Below, piece after piece: positions 35,309 to 44,791 of a stretch of DNA of 64,000 nt. Source of the stretch: an uncultured Tateyamaria sp. (GTDB lineage: Bacteria; Pseudomonadota; Alphaproteobacteria; Rhodobacterales; Rhodobacteraceae); assembly GCF_947503385.1 (NCBI RefSeq), contig NZ_CANNDO010000002.1, forward strand, positions 310,001-374,000. Direction: 5' to 3'. Both the position numbers and the translations under genes were made by a program. The notes under the pieces are model-generated. The model was not told where the DNA came from, ran no database searches, and saw only the letters and a program-made list of their open reading frames with translations. The number at the start of each line of letters is the position of its first letter. Position 1 is the first letter of the stretch.

Positions 35309-36817
35309 ATGGCCATGATCCCCGAATATGACGCCTTCGCAAAGGCTTACGATGCGGGGCGGAACCAAGTTGTCTATACGCGGCTGGCCGCCGATCTCGA
35401 CACGCCCGTGTCCCTGATGCTCAAGCTGACGGGCGCACAAAAGGACGCCTTTGTACTGGAATCCGTGACCGGGGGCGAAGTGCGCGGACGCTATTCCATC
35501 GTCGGTATGAAGCCCGACCTGATCTGGCGCTGCGATGGCGAGACGGCGCACATCAACCGCTCAGCCCGCTTTGACCCGGACAACTTCACCGCCGTTGCGG
35601 GCAATCCGCTCGACACGCTGCGCAGTCTCATCGCGGAAAGCCGGATCGACCTGCCCGACGACTTGCCACAGGCCGCCGCAGGCCTTTTTGGCTATCTGGG
35701 ATATGACATGGTGCGCCATGTGGAACATCTGCCGGATGTGAACCCCGATCCGCTGGGCCTGCCGGATGCGCTGATGCTACGCCCATCGGTTGTGGCGGTG
35801 TTGGACGGGGTCAAAGGCGAGGTCACGGTCGTGTCTCCGGCATGGGTCAGCGACGGCCAATCCGCGCGCGCGGCTTATGCACAGGCTGCCGAACGTGTGA
35901 TGGATGCCGTGCGGGATCTGGAACGCGCAATGCCGATGGAAACGCGCGATCTGGGTGACGCGTCCGAGCCATCAGAACCGGTGTCGAACTTTACCAAAGA
36001 GGCCTACAAGGCTGCCGTGGAAAAGGCCCGCGAGTACATCGTCGCGGGCGATATCTTTCAGGTGGTGCCAGCGCAGCGCTGGACACAGGAATTCCGCGAG
36101 CCGCCCTTTGCACTCTACCGCAGTTTGCGGCGCACAAACCCGTCGCCGTTTATGTTCTATTTCAATTTCGGCGGCTTTCAGGTGGTCGGAGCCAGCCCGG
36201 AGATCCTCGTGCGCGTCTTTGGCCGCGAGGTGACAATCCGCCCTATCGCGGGTACGCGGCCACGCGGAGCGACGCCGGAGGAGGATCGCGCGCTGGAAGC
36301 GGACCTGCTAGCCGACAAAAAGGAGCTGGCCGAGCACCTGATGCTACTGGATCTGGGCCGCAATGATGTGGGCCGCGTGGCCAAGATCGGAACAGTCCGC
36401 CCCACAGAGGAATTCATCGTCGAACGCTATTCCCACGTGATGCACATCGTGTCGAACGTGGTGGGTGAATTGCACGAAGACAAAGACGCGCTTGACGCGT
36501 TCTTTGCCGGGATGCCCGCAGGCACGGTGTCCGGCGCGCCCAAGGTGCGCGCGATGGAGATCATTGACGAGTTGGAGCCGGAAAAGCGGGGGGTGTATGG
36601 CGGCGGCGTGGGCTATTTCAGCGCGGGCGGCGACATGGACATGTGCATCGCGCTGCGCACGGCGGTGGTGCAGGACCAAAAGCTCTATATTCAGGCCGGG
36701 GGCGGTGTCGTCTATGACAGTGACCCCGAGGCGGAATACATGGAGACCGTGCACAAATCCGGTGCAATCCGGCGCGCGGCGGCGGATGCGGCCCGGTTTT
36801 CGGGTGGCAACCGGTGA
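35309..36817 (+). CDS. trpE: anthranilate synthase component I
   Basis: Converts chorismate to anthranilate with ammonia supplied by TrpG. It is 502 residues. The N-terminal feedback-site region contains SLMLKLTG and SYSIVGMKP-like sequence (RGRYSIVGMKPDLIW). The chorismate-binding core has DIFQVVPAQRW, FNFGGFQVVGASPEIL, RPIAGTRPRGATPEED, LLDLGRNDVGRVAKIG, GTVSGAPKVRAMEIIDELEP and GAVVYDSDPEAEYMET-like end (GGGVVYDSDPEAEY). The ATG at 35309 has another ATG two codons later. It is separated from trpG by about 2.8 kb holding two unrelated genes, so the trp genes are split. Confidence 0.96.
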   Translation: MAMIPEYDAFAKAYDAGRNQVVYTRLAADLDTPVSLMLKLTGAQKDAFVLESVTGGEVRGRYSIVGMKPDLIWRCDGETAHINRSARFDPDNFTAVAGNPLDTLRSLIAESRIDLPDDLPQAAAGLFGYLGYDMVRHVEHLPDVNPDPLGLPDALMLRPSVVAVLDGVKGEVTVVSPAWVSDGQSARAAYAQAAERVMDAVRDLERAMPMETRDLGDASEPSEPVSNFTKEAYKAAVEKAREYIVAGDIFQVVPAQRWTQEFREPPFALYRSLRRTNPSPFMFYFNFGGFQVVGASPEILVRVFGREVTIRPIAGTRPRGATPEEDRALEADLLADKKELAEHLMLLDLGRNDVGRVAKIGTVRPTEEFIVERYSHVMHIVSNVVGELHEDKDALDAFFAGMPAGTVSGAPKVRAMEIIDELEPEKRGVYGGGVGYFSAGGDMDMCIALRTAVVQDQKLYIQAGGGVVYDSDPEAEYMETVHKSGAIRRAAADAARFSGGNR

Positions 36818-36855
36818 GCGCCTCCTTGCGGTTGCGGCACCATGTGACGGATCGG

Positions 36856-36897
36856 CCCTCCGGGGGGGATTTTTTCAGGACAGAGACGGGGACGCGC
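36856..36897 (-). repeat. dispersed intergenic element, copy D (reverse)
   Basis: Read on the minus strand: CCCCGTCTCTGTCC, TGAAAAAATCCC, CCCCGGAGGG. It is the same element as at 22058 and 32148 but inverted. It lies between trpE and the aspartoacylase-like gene. Confidence 0.62.
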
Positions 36898-36916
36898 CGC
36901 GCATTGAGATCAGGCC

Positions 36917-37954
36917 ATGGCGCGTGACCCATTTGTCATAGGCGGGCAGTCTGTTGTGCCCGGGACAAAAGCCTCGGTGGCCTTGCCGGTGTCGGCCATG
37001 CCGGATCACACACAGGTCGATCTGCATGTGGAGGTGATCCATGGCAAGCGCCCCGGACCCACGATGTTTGTCAGCGCCGCGGTACACGGGGACGAGGTGA
37101 TTGGCGTCGAGATCGTGCGGCGTCTTTTGCGGTCGCCGCAATTGAACAGTCTGCGCGGCACGTTGCTGGTTGTGCCCATCGTGAATGCCTACGGGTTTTT
37201 GGCCCACTCGCGCTACCTGCCGGACAGGCGGGACCTGAACCGCTGTTTTCCCGGCTCGACCGCTGGCTCTCTTGGGGCGCGGCTGGCGCATATCTTTTTG
37301 AACGAGGTTGTGTTGCCCTGCGATTTTGGCATCGACCTGCATTCGGCTGCGGTCCACCGGACCAACCTGCCGCAGATCCGGGTGACGCCGGGCGACGCGA
37401 TCACCGCCAGAATGGCGCGCGATTTCGGTGCGCCTGTGATCCTGACATCCCCCCTGCGGGACGGATCGTTACGTGGCGAAGCAGCGGCACGCGGCACGCC
37501 CGTGCTGCTCTATGAGGCGGGCGAAGGTCTGCGGTTCGACGAATTTGCCGTGCGGGCGGGTGTCGCGGGCATCCTGCGGGTCATGCGCGCGCAGAACATG
37601 GTGCCTGCCAAAGGCATTGCACGGGCCCGCACCCCATCGCTGGTCTGCCGCAGTTCCAGTTGGTTGCGCGCGCCCTCTGGCGGGCTCTTGCGGACCTTTC
37701 GGGCCGAGGGCGATCTGGTGGCAGAAGGCGATGTGCTGGCCGCCGTGGCGGACCCCGCAGGTGCCGCCGAGACCGAGTTGCGGGCGCCCGGCCCCGGCAT
37801 CCTGATCGGACGCGCGGTGCTGCCAGTGGTGAACGAAGGCGACGCGGTGTTTCACCTCGCCACGTTAAGCCCGCAGGCGGATGTGGACACGGTCGAAGCG
37901 CTGACCGCACAGCTCGAAGCCGATCCGATGTTTGACGAAGACGAAATCATCTGA
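36917..37954 (+). CDS. succinylglutamate desuccinylase/aspartoacylase family protein
   Basis: A zinc carboxypeptidase-like hydrolase of 345 residues. The metal site is visible as FVSAAVHGDEVIGVEIVRRLL (His and Glu), and the second His in GIDLHSAAVHRTNLPQ. RYLPDRRDLNRCFPG is the substrate-Arg loop typical of the AstE/AspA family. The C-terminal part (SWLRAPSGGLLRTFRAEGDLVAEGDVLAAVADP) is a beta-barrel domain found in related deacylases. The true substrate is unknown; desuccinylation is not implied by context. It follows trpE, separated by a dispersed element, and is convergent with the deacetylase-like gene. Confidence 0.87.
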   Translation: MARDPFVIGGQSVVPGTKASVALPVSAMPDHTQVDLHVEVIHGKRPGPTMFVSAAVHGDEVIGVEIVRRLLRSPQLNSLRGTLLVVPIVNAYGFLAHSRYLPDRRDLNRCFPGSTAGSLGARLAHIFLNEVVLPCDFGIDLHSAAVHRTNLPQIRVTPGDAITARMARDFGAPVILTSPLRDGSLRGEAAARGTPVLLYEAGEGLRFDEFAVRAGVAGILRVMRAQNMVPAKGIARARTPSLVCRSSSWLRAPSGGLLRTFRAEGDLVAEGDVLAAVADPAGAAETELRAPGPGILIGRAVLPVVNEGDAVFHLATLSPQADVDTVEALTAQLEADPMFDEDEII

Positions 37955-37975
37955 CGACCGCTTGATTTGGTGCAC

Positions 37976-39466
37976 CTACTGCGCCGCCTCTGCCGCCGCC
38001 AGCGTTTTCAACACATGAGACACCGGCGCAAGGGCAACACGCTGCGCGCGGTCCTGCAATCCCCAAAGCAGCAGCGCCGAAATCGTGTCGGGCCGCAGCC
38101 GGCCCACCATGATCACGCCGCCTTCCTGATCTGCGCGAAACGCCGCTTGATCCAGAAACCGGCGGATCACGGTGGGCGTCTGCCCGGCGCTGTCAAAGTC
38201 GCGAAAGATCAGGCCCGCAGGCACGCCCGCCCGCACCGCCAGCTTTTGCGCCGTGTTCAGCCCCTTGGATTGCAGCACCAGACCGTGACCGCTGGCCAAG
38301 ACGTATTCGGCCACCTGATCGGAGGCTTCGCGGCTTTCCTGAAGGCCGGTGCCCACGCCTTCCATGACGGCAACCGCTTGCGGCACGGCGGCGATGGCCG
38401 CCGACAGGTTCACTTCGGTATCGCTGCCCGTTGCACCTGCGGGCAAATCCAGCAGCGCCATGACCTCGAACCCTTGCGACCGGAATTCCGCCGCACGTTC
38501 CGCCGCATCCGGCAATTGCGCGTCCACGGCAAAGGTCAGTGGGTAGGGAAAGCTTTTGAGAGCGGCAAGACCCACGGGACCACCTGTCAGGTCAGTGCCG
38601 GTGTCCATCAGAACAATCGACATAACCGGTTTGTCTTCGGGGTTTTCGAACGCTGCGGCAAATTGTTCGATCGGGGGTCCGACTACATCCACCGGCACCT
38701 CTTCGGCTTCGGCAGGTGTGTCTGTCCGGTCCACCAGTGAAGTCGCGGGCCGCCCGATTGTCGGGCGCCCGGCATCTTCTGTTGTGTCTTGGGTCGCGTC
38801 CGCCTCCGGCGTTTCGGGCGCCTCGGTCACGTCGACCTCGGGCTGGGCCGCGGCTGGCGCCTCGGGCGAGGCCGGGCTTTCGGGGGGTTGCGCCGTGTCC
38901 GGTGCGTCGGGCCGGGTGACACTGGCCGTGTCGGGCGCGGGCGCTTCGGCGGCGGGCGTTTCGGGCGCGTCGTCCGCTTCGGGGGCAAAGGCGGTTTCGA
39001 TATCGGGCACATCCGGTGCGGGCGGCTGCGCCGGGTCGGTCGAAATGGACAGCTCTGCCCCGGTGTCAGGGGCCGCAACAAGGGCGCCCTGCGGGCTGGG
39101 CAGCACCGGTGCCTCACTGTCCACAGCCACGGCGGCGCTGTCTGCGGCGGCTGCGGGATCGGTCAGATCATCTGCGGCCCCGGCCTCCGGCACGGGCGCG
39201 GTGTCGGAGCCTGCCGCCTCTGCGGCGGCCACGTCGTCAGCGTCCGGGCTGGTCACCTGTGGAGCCGTCCCGTCAATCGCCAGATCGGCATCCGTCACAG
39301 CCGTAGCATCAGCGGCATCTCCGGGTGTCGGTGCTGCGGTGGCCACAGGGCTGTCCGCACCGGCGCGCGGTGCCTGCGGCGGATCGCTGAGAACCGACGC
39401 AACGCCAGCCCCCAGCACACTCACCACACCGCCCACGACAAGGCCGCCCAAAAATCCTCGTGCCAT
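37976..39466 (-). CDS. divergent polysaccharide deacetylase family protein
   Basis: A 496-residue envelope protein. It has an N-terminal anchor (residues 5-26, FLGGLVVGGVVSVLGAGVASVL), then an unusually long Ala/Pro/Asp/Glu-rich low-complexity linker (about 27-280). The C-terminal divergent NodB-like domain (about 285-496) carries MSIVLMDTGTDLTGG, FPYPLTFAVDAQLPDA, QGFEVMALLDLP and RDFDSAGQ. The family (YibQ-like) lacks full NodB metal chemistry in many members, and catalytic activity is uncertain. The linker could span the periplasm or peptidoglycan. It lies between trpE and trpG on the opposite strand, divergent from trpG. Confidence 0.85.
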   Translation of the reverse strand: MARGFLGGLVVGGVVSVLGAGVASVLSDPPQAPRAGADSPVATAAPTPGDAADATAVTDADLAIDGTAPQVTSPDADDVAAAEAAGSDTAPVPEAGAADDLTDPAAAADSAAVAVDSEAPVLPSPQGALVAAPDTGAELSISTDPAQPPAPDVPDIETAFAPEADDAPETPAAEAPAPDTASVTRPDAPDTAQPPESPASPEAPAAAQPEVDVTEAPETPEADATQDTTEDAGRPTIGRPATSLVDRTDTPAEAEEVPVDVVGPPIEQFAAAFENPEDKPVMSIVLMDTGTDLTGGPVGLAALKSFPYPLTFAVDAQLPDAAERAAEFRSQGFEVMALLDLPAGATGSDTEVNLSAAIAAVPQAVAVMEGVGTGLQESREASDQVAEYVLASGHGLVLQSKGLNTAQKLAVRAGVPAGLIFRDFDSAGQTPTVIRRFLDQAAFRADQEGGVIMVGRLRPDTISALLLWGLQDRAQRVALAPVSHVLKTLAAAEAAQ

Positions 39467-39628
39467 CGCTCGTTACTCCGCCTGCTGTCCCCGTGCGCCC
39501 CCGCTTTGCGGTGTGGCGCATCTGCCCTGCCCGGACCCGACCGCTGCCCTTGACGGCACCGGCCAAGCCTGAACATGTTGGCGCGACTATAAGCCCCCGC
39601 GCGGCCCTTGAGAACACCGAAGACGACC

Positions 39629-40210
39629 ATGCTGCTTTTGATCGATAACTATGACAGTTTCACCTACAATCTCGTCCATTATCTGGGCGAGCAAGGCGCC
39701 GACGTTGTCGTGCGCCGCAACGATGCGCTTGACGTGCAAGAGGCCATGGGGATGCGCCCGGATGCGATCCTTTTGTCCCCCGGACCCTGCGATCCCGATC
39801 AGGCGGGCATTTGTCTGGCGCTGACGGCAGCGGCGGCGGAAACCCGCACACCGTTGATGGGAGTGTGCCTTGGCCACCAAACCATCGGCCAGTGCTTTGG
39901 CGGCAAGGTGGTGCGCGCCGACGACATCGTGCACGGCAAGCTGGGGACCATGCATCACGACGGCAAGAGCGTGTTCAAGGGCCTGCCTTCGCCCTTTCAG
40001 GCAACGCGGTATCATTCGCTCACCGTTGAGCGTGCGAGCCTGCCGGAGTGCCTCGAAATCACGGCAGCGTTGGAAGACGGCACCATCATGGGGCTGGCGC
40101 ACAAGGAATTGCCCATTCACGGCGTGCAGTTCCACCCCGAAAGCATCCGTTCCGAACATGGGCACGCGATGCTGCAAAATTTCCTCGATCTTGCGCCGGT
40201 GTCGGCATGA
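39629..40210 (+). CDS. trpG: anthranilate synthase component II (glutamine amidotransferase)
   Basis: Glutaminase subunit that feeds ammonia to TrpE. It is 193 residues from the ATG at 39629; an ATG 7 codons upstream is less likely. The class I amidotransferase triad is complete: C80 in GVCLGHQ, H169 and E171 in [10 protein letters not shown]. It starts [20 protein letters not shown] as TrpG/PabA do. Its stop overlaps the trpD start as ATGA, so trpG-trpD are translationally coupled. It may also serve folate synthesis as PabA if no separate copy exists. Confidence 0.95.
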   Translation: MLLLIDNYDSFTYNLVHYLGEQGADVVVRRNDALDVQEAMGMRPDAILLSPGPCDPDQAGICLALTAAAAETRTPLMGVCLGHQTIGQCFGGKVVRADDIVHGKLGTMHHDGKSVFKGLPSPFQATRYHSLTVERASLPECLEITAALEDGTIMGLAHKELPIHGVQFHPESIRSEHGHAMLQNFLDLAPVSA

Positions 40211-41226
40211 GCGATGCGCTGAAGCCGCTGATTGATGCGGCGGCCAACGGCCCGCTGACGCGCACGCAGGCCGAAGCCGCGTTTGAAATTTTGTTTGAGG
40301 GGGACGCAACGCCCTCGCAAATCGGCGGCCTGCTGATGGCCCTGCGCACCCGCGGCGAGACGGTTGATGAATATGCCGCCGCCGCCGCCGTGATGCGCGC
40401 CAAATGCAAGCCGGTCCGCGCGCCCGCTGGTGCCATGGACATCGTGGGCACGGGCGGTGACGGCAAGGGCACGCTGAACATCTCCACCGCGACCGCCTTT
40501 GTGGTTGCAGGCGCGGGCGTGACCGTGGCCAAGCACGGCAATCGCAATCTCAGCTCCAAATCCGGCGCGGCGGACGCGCTGACCCAGATGGGCCTGAACG
40601 TCATGGTCGGACCGGAAGTGGTGGAACGCTGCCTGAACGAAGCCGGGATCGGCTTTATGATGGCCCCGATGCACCACCCGGCCATCGCCCACGTCATGCC
40701 CACCCGGGCCGAACTTGGCACGCGCACAATCTTTAACATCCTCGGGCCGCTCACCAATCCTGCGGGCGTGACACGGCAATTGACCGGGGCATTTGCCCGC
40801 GACCTGATCCGCCCCATGGCCGAAACTCTGGGCCAGTTGGGATCGGAGGCGGCATGGCTTGTCCACGGCTCCGATGGTACGGACGAATTGACGATCACCG
40901 GTGTCTCGTGGGTTGCGGCGCTCGACAATGGCACCGTCACTGACCGGGAAATCCACCCGGAAGATGCAGGCCTGCCCGTCCACCCGTTCGAAGCCATCCT
41001 CGGCGGCACACCCGAAGAGAACGCGACCGCCTTCCGGGCGCTGCTGGATGGACAACACGGGGCTTACCGCGACGCCGTGCTTTTGAACGCTGCGGCGGCG
41101 CTGCACGTTGCGGGCGCCGCCTCCGACCTCAGGGACGGGGCAGAACAAGCCGCCGCTGCCATTGACAGCGGTGCCGCCAGCGCCAAGATCAAGGCCGTTG
41201 CAGACATCACGCAGAGCGCGGGCTAG
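40207..41226 (+). CDS. trpD: anthranilate phosphoribosyltransferase
   Basis: Joins anthranilate to PRPP in the second step of the tryptophan branch. It is 339 residues. The glycine-rich PRPP/metal loop is [17 protein letters not shown], followed by [23 protein letters not shown] and the anthranilate-channel stretch [37 protein letters not shown]; the second metal site is [12 protein letters not shown]. The ATG at 40207 overlaps trpG by ATGA. Between its stop and trpC lies a 129-base structured element rather than the usual tight coupling. Confidence 0.96.
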   Translation: MSDALKPLIDAAANGPLTRTQAEAAFEILFEGDATPSQIGGLLMALRTRGETVDEYAAAAAVMRAKCKPVRAPAGAMDIVGTGGDGKGTLNISTATAFVVAGAGVTVAKHGNRNLSSKSGAADALTQMGLNVMVGPEVVERCLNEAGIGFMMAPMHHPAIAHVMPTRAELGTRTIFNILGPLTNPAGVTRQLTGAFARDLIRPMAETLGQLGSEAAWLVHGSDGTDELTITGVSWVAALDNGTVTDREIHPEDAGLPVHPFEAILGGTPEENATAFRALLDGQHGAYRDAVLLNAAAALHVAGAASDLRDGAEQAAAAIDSGAASAKIKAVADITQSAG

Positions 41227-41227
41227 G

Positions 41228-41335
41228 CCCGTCTCTTTCCCGAAAACATCCCGGGGAGTGTGAGGGGGCCCGGACGCGCATCCTTGATGCGCTGACGGGT
41301 TTGCGGCATAGCCGCTGACAGCCCCCTCACTCCCG
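41228..41335 (+). ncRNA. structured intergenic element between trpD and trpC (dispersed element, copy E)
   Basis: Begins with the dispersed-repeat motif (CCCGTCTCTTTCCCGAAAAC). It can then fold as a three-way junction. The outer stem GGGAGTG(tg)AGGGGGC (41254-41269) pairs with 41321-41334, 14 pairs with a 2-base bulge. Inner hairpin GCGCATC-CTT-GATGCGC is at 41276-41292, and second inner hairpin GCGGC-ATA-GCCGC at 41303-41315. It is certainly transcribed if trpGDC is an operon. A regulatory role is inferred, not shown. Confidence 0.5.
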
Positions 41336-41355
41336 AAATCAGACAAGAGCGCACC

Positions 41356-42171
41356 ATGACCGAAACGATCCTCGACAAGATCAAGGCCTACAAGCTCGAA
41401 GAGATTGCCGCCGACAAGGAGGCCATGCCGCTTGACGCGGTCGAGGCGGAGGCACGCAATGCCCCACCCGTGCGCCCCTTTGCCGACGCGCTGCAAAAGG
41501 CCAGCCGCGAAGGGTACGGGTTGATTGCCGAGATCAAAAAGGCGAGCCCATCCAAAGGGTTGATCCGCGCGGACTTTGACCCACCAGCCCTCGCCGAAGC
41601 CTATACCGCCGGTGGCGCGACCTGCCTGTCCGTTCTCACCGACACACCCAGCTTTCAGGGGGACAAGCAATTCCTCGTAGATGCCCGCGCAGCCTGCGAT
41701 CTGCCGGTGTTGCGCAAGGACTTTATGTACGACACCTATCAGGTGGCCGAGGCGCGCGCTCTTGGCGCCGATTGCATCCTGATCATCATGGCCTCAGTGA
41801 GTGACGCCCAAGCCGCCGAGCTTGAAGCGGCGGCGACCGATTGGGGCATGGACACGCTCATCGAAGTGCACGACGCCGAAGAACTGGAGCGCGCCAGCGC
41901 CCTCGCCAGCCCATTGATCGGCATCAACAACCGCGATCTGCGCACGTTCGAGACGTCCCTTGACGTCACGCGCACATTGTCCAAGCGGGTGCCCGTCAAC
42001 CGCACCATTGTCACGGAAAGCGGGTTGAACACGCCGCAGGAACTGGCCGACATGGCCATGTATGGCGCGCGCTGCTTTTTGATTGGCGAGAGCCTGATGC
42101 GTCAGGACGATGTGGCGGGTGCGACCCGCACGCTACTCGCCAACCCACTGACATCTGGCGGGGGGATGTAA
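41356..42171 (+). CDS. trpC: indole-3-glycerol phosphate synthase
   Basis: Ring-closing decarboxylation of CdRP to indole-3-glycerol phosphate. The 271-residue TIM barrel has the full set of family signatures: [17 protein letters not shown] (catalytic Glu and Lys), [44 protein letters not shown] (catalytic Lys), [15 protein letters not shown], and [17 protein letters not shown] precedes the ATG. It overlaps moaC by one base (TAATG), linking tryptophan and molybdenum-cofactor genes in one transcript. Confidence 0.96.
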   Translation: MTETILDKIKAYKLEEIAADKEAMPLDAVEAEARNAPPVRPFADALQKASREGYGLIAEIKKASPSKGLIRADFDPPALAEAYTAGGATCLSVLTDTPSFQGDKQFLVDARAACDLPVLRKDFMYDTYQVAEARALGADCILIIMASVSDAQAAELEAAATDWGMDTLIEVHDAEELERASALASPLIGINNRDLRTFETSLDVTRTLSKRVPVNRTIVTESGLNTPQELADMAMYGARCFLIGESLMRQDDVAGATRTLLANPLTSGGGM

Positions 42172-42644
42172 TGCCGCTCACCCATTTCGACGATACAGGG
42201 GCTGCGCATATGGTTGACGTGTCCGACAAGGACATCACCGACCGCGTTGCGGTTGCGCAGGCGCATATCACCATGGCGCAGGACACCTTTGACCTGATCA
42301 CGCAAGGCCGGGCCAAAAAGGGCGACGTGATCGGCGTCGCGCGTCTTGCTGGCATCATGGGCGCCAAGCGGACCGCAGACCTCATTCCCCTGTGCCACCC
42401 CCTGCCCATTTCCAAGGTTGCCATTGACCTTGAACCCGACGCGTCCCTGCCCGGCCTGCGCATTACCGCCACGGTCAAAACCACCGGCCAGACAGGTGTC
42501 GAGATGGAAGCGCTCACCGCCGCCTCCACCGCAGCGCTGACGGTCTATGACATGGCCAAGGCCGTCGACCGCGCGATGGAAATCGGCGGCCTGCGCGTTG
42601 TGCTCAAGGATGGCGGCAAATCGGGGCGCTATGAGGCGGAATGA
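42171..42644 (+). CDS. moaC: cyclic pyranopterin monophosphate synthase
   Basis: Works after MoaA to form cPMP in molybdenum-cofactor synthesis. The 157 residues include [21 protein letters not shown] at the start, [23 protein letters not shown] (active-site His and Lys), [25 protein letters not shown] and the terminal [19 protein letters not shown]. It is coupled to trpC upstream by one-base overlap, and its stop overlaps the start of the GIY-YIG gene by ATGA. Confidence 0.95.
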   Translation: MPLTHFDDTGAAHMVDVSDKDITDRVAVAQAHITMAQDTFDLITQGRAKKGDVIGVARLAGIMGAKRTADLIPLCHPLPISKVAIDLEPDASLPGLRITATVKTTGQTGVEMEALTAASTAALTVYDMAKAVDRAMEIGGLRVVLKDGGKSGRYEAE

Positions 42645-43537
42645 CCCCGAACGCGCGATCTCTGGAGCTTTTCTTTGTTGATGGACGGCCTGACGGTCTT
42701 CTGACGGCGCAAGTCTTCAATTGGACGGGTCACGTTCTGCGCATACCGCGAACACAGATCTCCGAAGGGCTTGCGCGGCATGAGGCAGGGCACACAGGTG
42801 TCTACATTCTTCTTGGCGACAGTGGCGGCGCGCCGCTTGCCTATATTGGTGAGGCCGAGAACATGCGCCAGCGCCTTCAGGCACATGTGGCCGGCAAGGA
42901 TTGGTGGGATGTGGCCATTCTTGTCTCCACCACGGATGATCAGTTGCACAAAGCGCATGTCAAATACCTCGAAGCGCGCCTGGTAGAGATTGCCAAGTCC
43001 ATCGGCCACGTTCCCCTGGACAACAGCACGTTGCCGGCCCGACCCAGCCTGACCGAGGCCGCCCTTGCAAATATGGAGAGCTTTCTTGGCTTTCTGGGCA
43101 TAGTCTTGCCTGCAATCCGCGTGGACATGTTTTTGGACAAGACCCGCGCCGAGAAACCTGTTGCGGAAACGAATGTGCAAACACTGCCGACATTTGTATT
43201 GCGCACCCCCAAGCATCACATCGAAGCGTTTGCAGTTCTCGAAAACGGAGAGATAGTCGTCCAGAAGGGCAGTTATGCACGCGCAGAATGGGCTGGTAGC
43301 GTCGACACCAAGTCCCACTATTTCAACCTTCATGCAGAGCTGTTGCAAAGCGGCGTGCTGGCACCCGAAGGTCCGCGCGCCATATTTACCCAGAACTACG
43401 CGTTCAGCAGCCCCAGCGCGGCAGGTGCTGTGATAAATGGGCGATCAACCAATGGCAGAACGGCGTGGGTCGAACAGTCGACGGGTGCAACATTCGCCGA
43501 ATGGGAAGCAAAACGACTTGAGGCGACATTGCCATGA
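42641..43537 (+). CDS. GIY-YIG nuclease family protein
   Basis: A 298-residue protein with an N-terminal GIY-YIG nuclease core: GVY at 53-55, YIG at 68-70, the catalytic-type Arg in [10 protein letters not shown] (76-78) and the metal Glu E111 in KYLEARLVE. The middle is helical ([19 protein letters not shown]). The C-terminal third ([33 protein letters not shown]...) resembles the DUF4357 module often attached to such nucleases. It sits exactly between moaC and moeA, with ATGA overlaps at both ends. Codon use is somewhat more A/T-rich than in its neighbours (for example around 43075-43260), consistent with acquisition. The function is unknown; DNA restriction, repair or defence are possible. 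Confidence 0.85.
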   Translation: MTPNARSLELFFVDGRPDGLLTAQVFNWTGHVLRIPRTQISEGLARHEAGHTGVYILLGDSGGAPLAYIGEAENMRQRLQAHVAGKDWWDVAILVSTTDDQLHKAHVKYLEARLVEIAKSIGHVPLDNSTLPARPSLTEAALANMESFLGFLGIVLPAIRVDMFLDKTRAEKPVAETNVQTLPTFVLRTPKHHIEAFAVLENGEIVVQKGSYARAEWAGSVDTKSHYFNLHAELLQSGVLAPEGPRAIFTQNYAFSSPSAAGAVINGRSTNGRTAWVEQSTGATFAEWEAKRLEATLP

Positions 43538-44715
43538 TCTCCGTCGCCGAGGCCCTCGATCACCTCTTTGCCCTTGCGGACCCGTTGCCGGTTGAAACCG
43601 TGGACCTGCGTGCAGCCGCCGGGCGGGTGTTGGCGCAGGATGTCTTTGCCACACGGACGCAACCGCCCTTTGATGCCTCGTCCATGGATGGCTACGCGCT
43701 CAAATCCGTCGAAGCGGACCTGCACGCGCAGTTCAAGGTTGTCGGCGAAGCTGCCGCAGGTCACGGCTGGGACGGTACGCTGGGCGCGGGCCAAACCGTG
43801 CGCATATTTACCGGCGCACCGGTGCCTGCGGGCGCGGACCGTGTTGTGATACAGGAAAACGTGACCCGTACGGGCGACCTGATCACCATCACGGACGACA
43901 GTGACACCAAAAGCAACATCCGTCCTGCCGGTATCGACTTTTTCGAAGGCACGGACATGTCCGCCCCACGCCGCCTGTACCCCGGTGATGTCGCCCTGCT
44001 CGCCTCGATGAATGTCGCGCGGGTGCCGGTGGCGAAACGGCCCGTCGTTGCCCTGATCTCCACCGGGGACGAATTGGTGATGCCGGGCGAAGACCCCGCG
44101 CCGGATCAGATCATGGCCTCCAACACCTTTGGTCTCGCGGCGAAGCTCGACGCCCTTGGCGCGGAGGCTCGCATTCTGCCCATCGCCCGCGACAACGTAG
44201 CATCGTTGCGCACCGTGCTGGGCTTGGCCCGTGGCGCTGACCTTGTGGTAACCATTGGCGGCGCCTCCGTTGGGGATCATGACCTGGTGGCGGGTGTCTC
44301 TGCCGAAATGGGCATGGATCAGAGCTTTTACAAAGTGGCGATGCGCCCGGGAAAACCGTTGATGGCAGGACGGCTGAACGGCACGCCCATGGTAGGCCTG
44401 CCCGGCAATCCAGTCTCAGCCATGGTGTGCGGCACAGTGTTTTTGGCCCCGATGCTGCGCGCGATGATGGGGCTGCCCGCAACCCCTGCCCCGCAGGTCC
44501 GGCGGACGCTCTCCGCACCGCTTGGGGCCAACGGCCCGCGGGCCCATTATATGCGCGCCATCGTGCAGGGCGACAGCGTCGCGGACGCAGGCGCGCAGGA
44601 CAGTTCCCTGCTTAGCGTTCTGGCCTGCGCCAACGCCCTGATCGTGCGCCCCCCACATGACCCGGCCCGCGCCACGGGCGAGGTCGTCGATGTCATCCTC
44701 CTTGACAACAGTTGA
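43534..44715 (+). CDS. moeA: molybdopterin molybdotransferase
   Basis: Inserts molybdate into adenylated molybdopterin. The 393 residues carry PFDASSMDGYALKS, GQTVRIFTGAPVPAGADRVVIQE, IRPAGIDFFEG, VALISTGDELVMPGE, ASNTFGLAAKLDALG, TIGGASVGDHDLV and RPGKPLMAGRLNGTPMVGLPGNPVSAMV, the full MoeA signature set. Its start overlaps the GIY-YIG stop by ATGA. The last codons overlap the lexA -35 region (TTGACA at 44712). Confidence 0.96.
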   Translation: MISVAEALDHLFALADPLPVETVDLRAAAGRVLAQDVFATRTQPPFDASSMDGYALKSVEADLHAQFKVVGEAAAGHGWDGTLGAGQTVRIFTGAPVPAGADRVVIQENVTRTGDLITITDDSDTKSNIRPAGIDFFEGTDMSAPRRLYPGDVALLASMNVARVPVAKRPVVALISTGDELVMPGEDPAPDQIMASNTFGLAAKLDALGAEARILPIARDNVASLRTVLGLARGADLVVTIGGASVGDHDLVAGVSAEMGMDQSFYKVAMRPGKPLMAGRLNGTPMVGLPGNPVSAMVCGTVFLAPMLRAMMGLPATPAPQVRRTLSAPLGANGPRAHYMRAIVQGDSVADAGAQDSSLLSVLACANALIVRPPHDPARATGEVVDVILLDNS

Positions 44716-44740
44716 CACAAAACGGGAACGTCCGTAGAAC
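44712..44740 (+). promoter_or_regulatory. lexA promoter
   Basis: -35 TTGACA at 44712-44717 (overlapping the moeA stop), 17-base spacer, -10 TAGAAC at 44735-44740. The -10 lies inside the LexA box, so repressor binding would block polymerase. The ATG of lexA is 51 bases downstream. Confidence 0.7.
44726..44740 (+). promoter_or_regulatory. LexA (SOS) box GAAC-N7-GAAC
   Basis: GAACGTCCGTAGAAC is an exact match to the alphaproteobacterial LexA operator, a direct repeat rather than the enterobacterial palindrome. It lies upstream of lexA, so autoregulation is expected. Confidence 0.88.
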
Positions 44741-44791
44741 AAAGCTAAAATACGGCCGTCAAATGACGGTTTTGGCCATGGAGGACCGGGC

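Noticed and set aside
33770..35551. Long minus-strand open frame opposite ppiD (593 codons)
   Set aside because: Same reason: antisense of a clear PpiD-type gene, His/Gln/Gly-rich with no ribosome site or domain.
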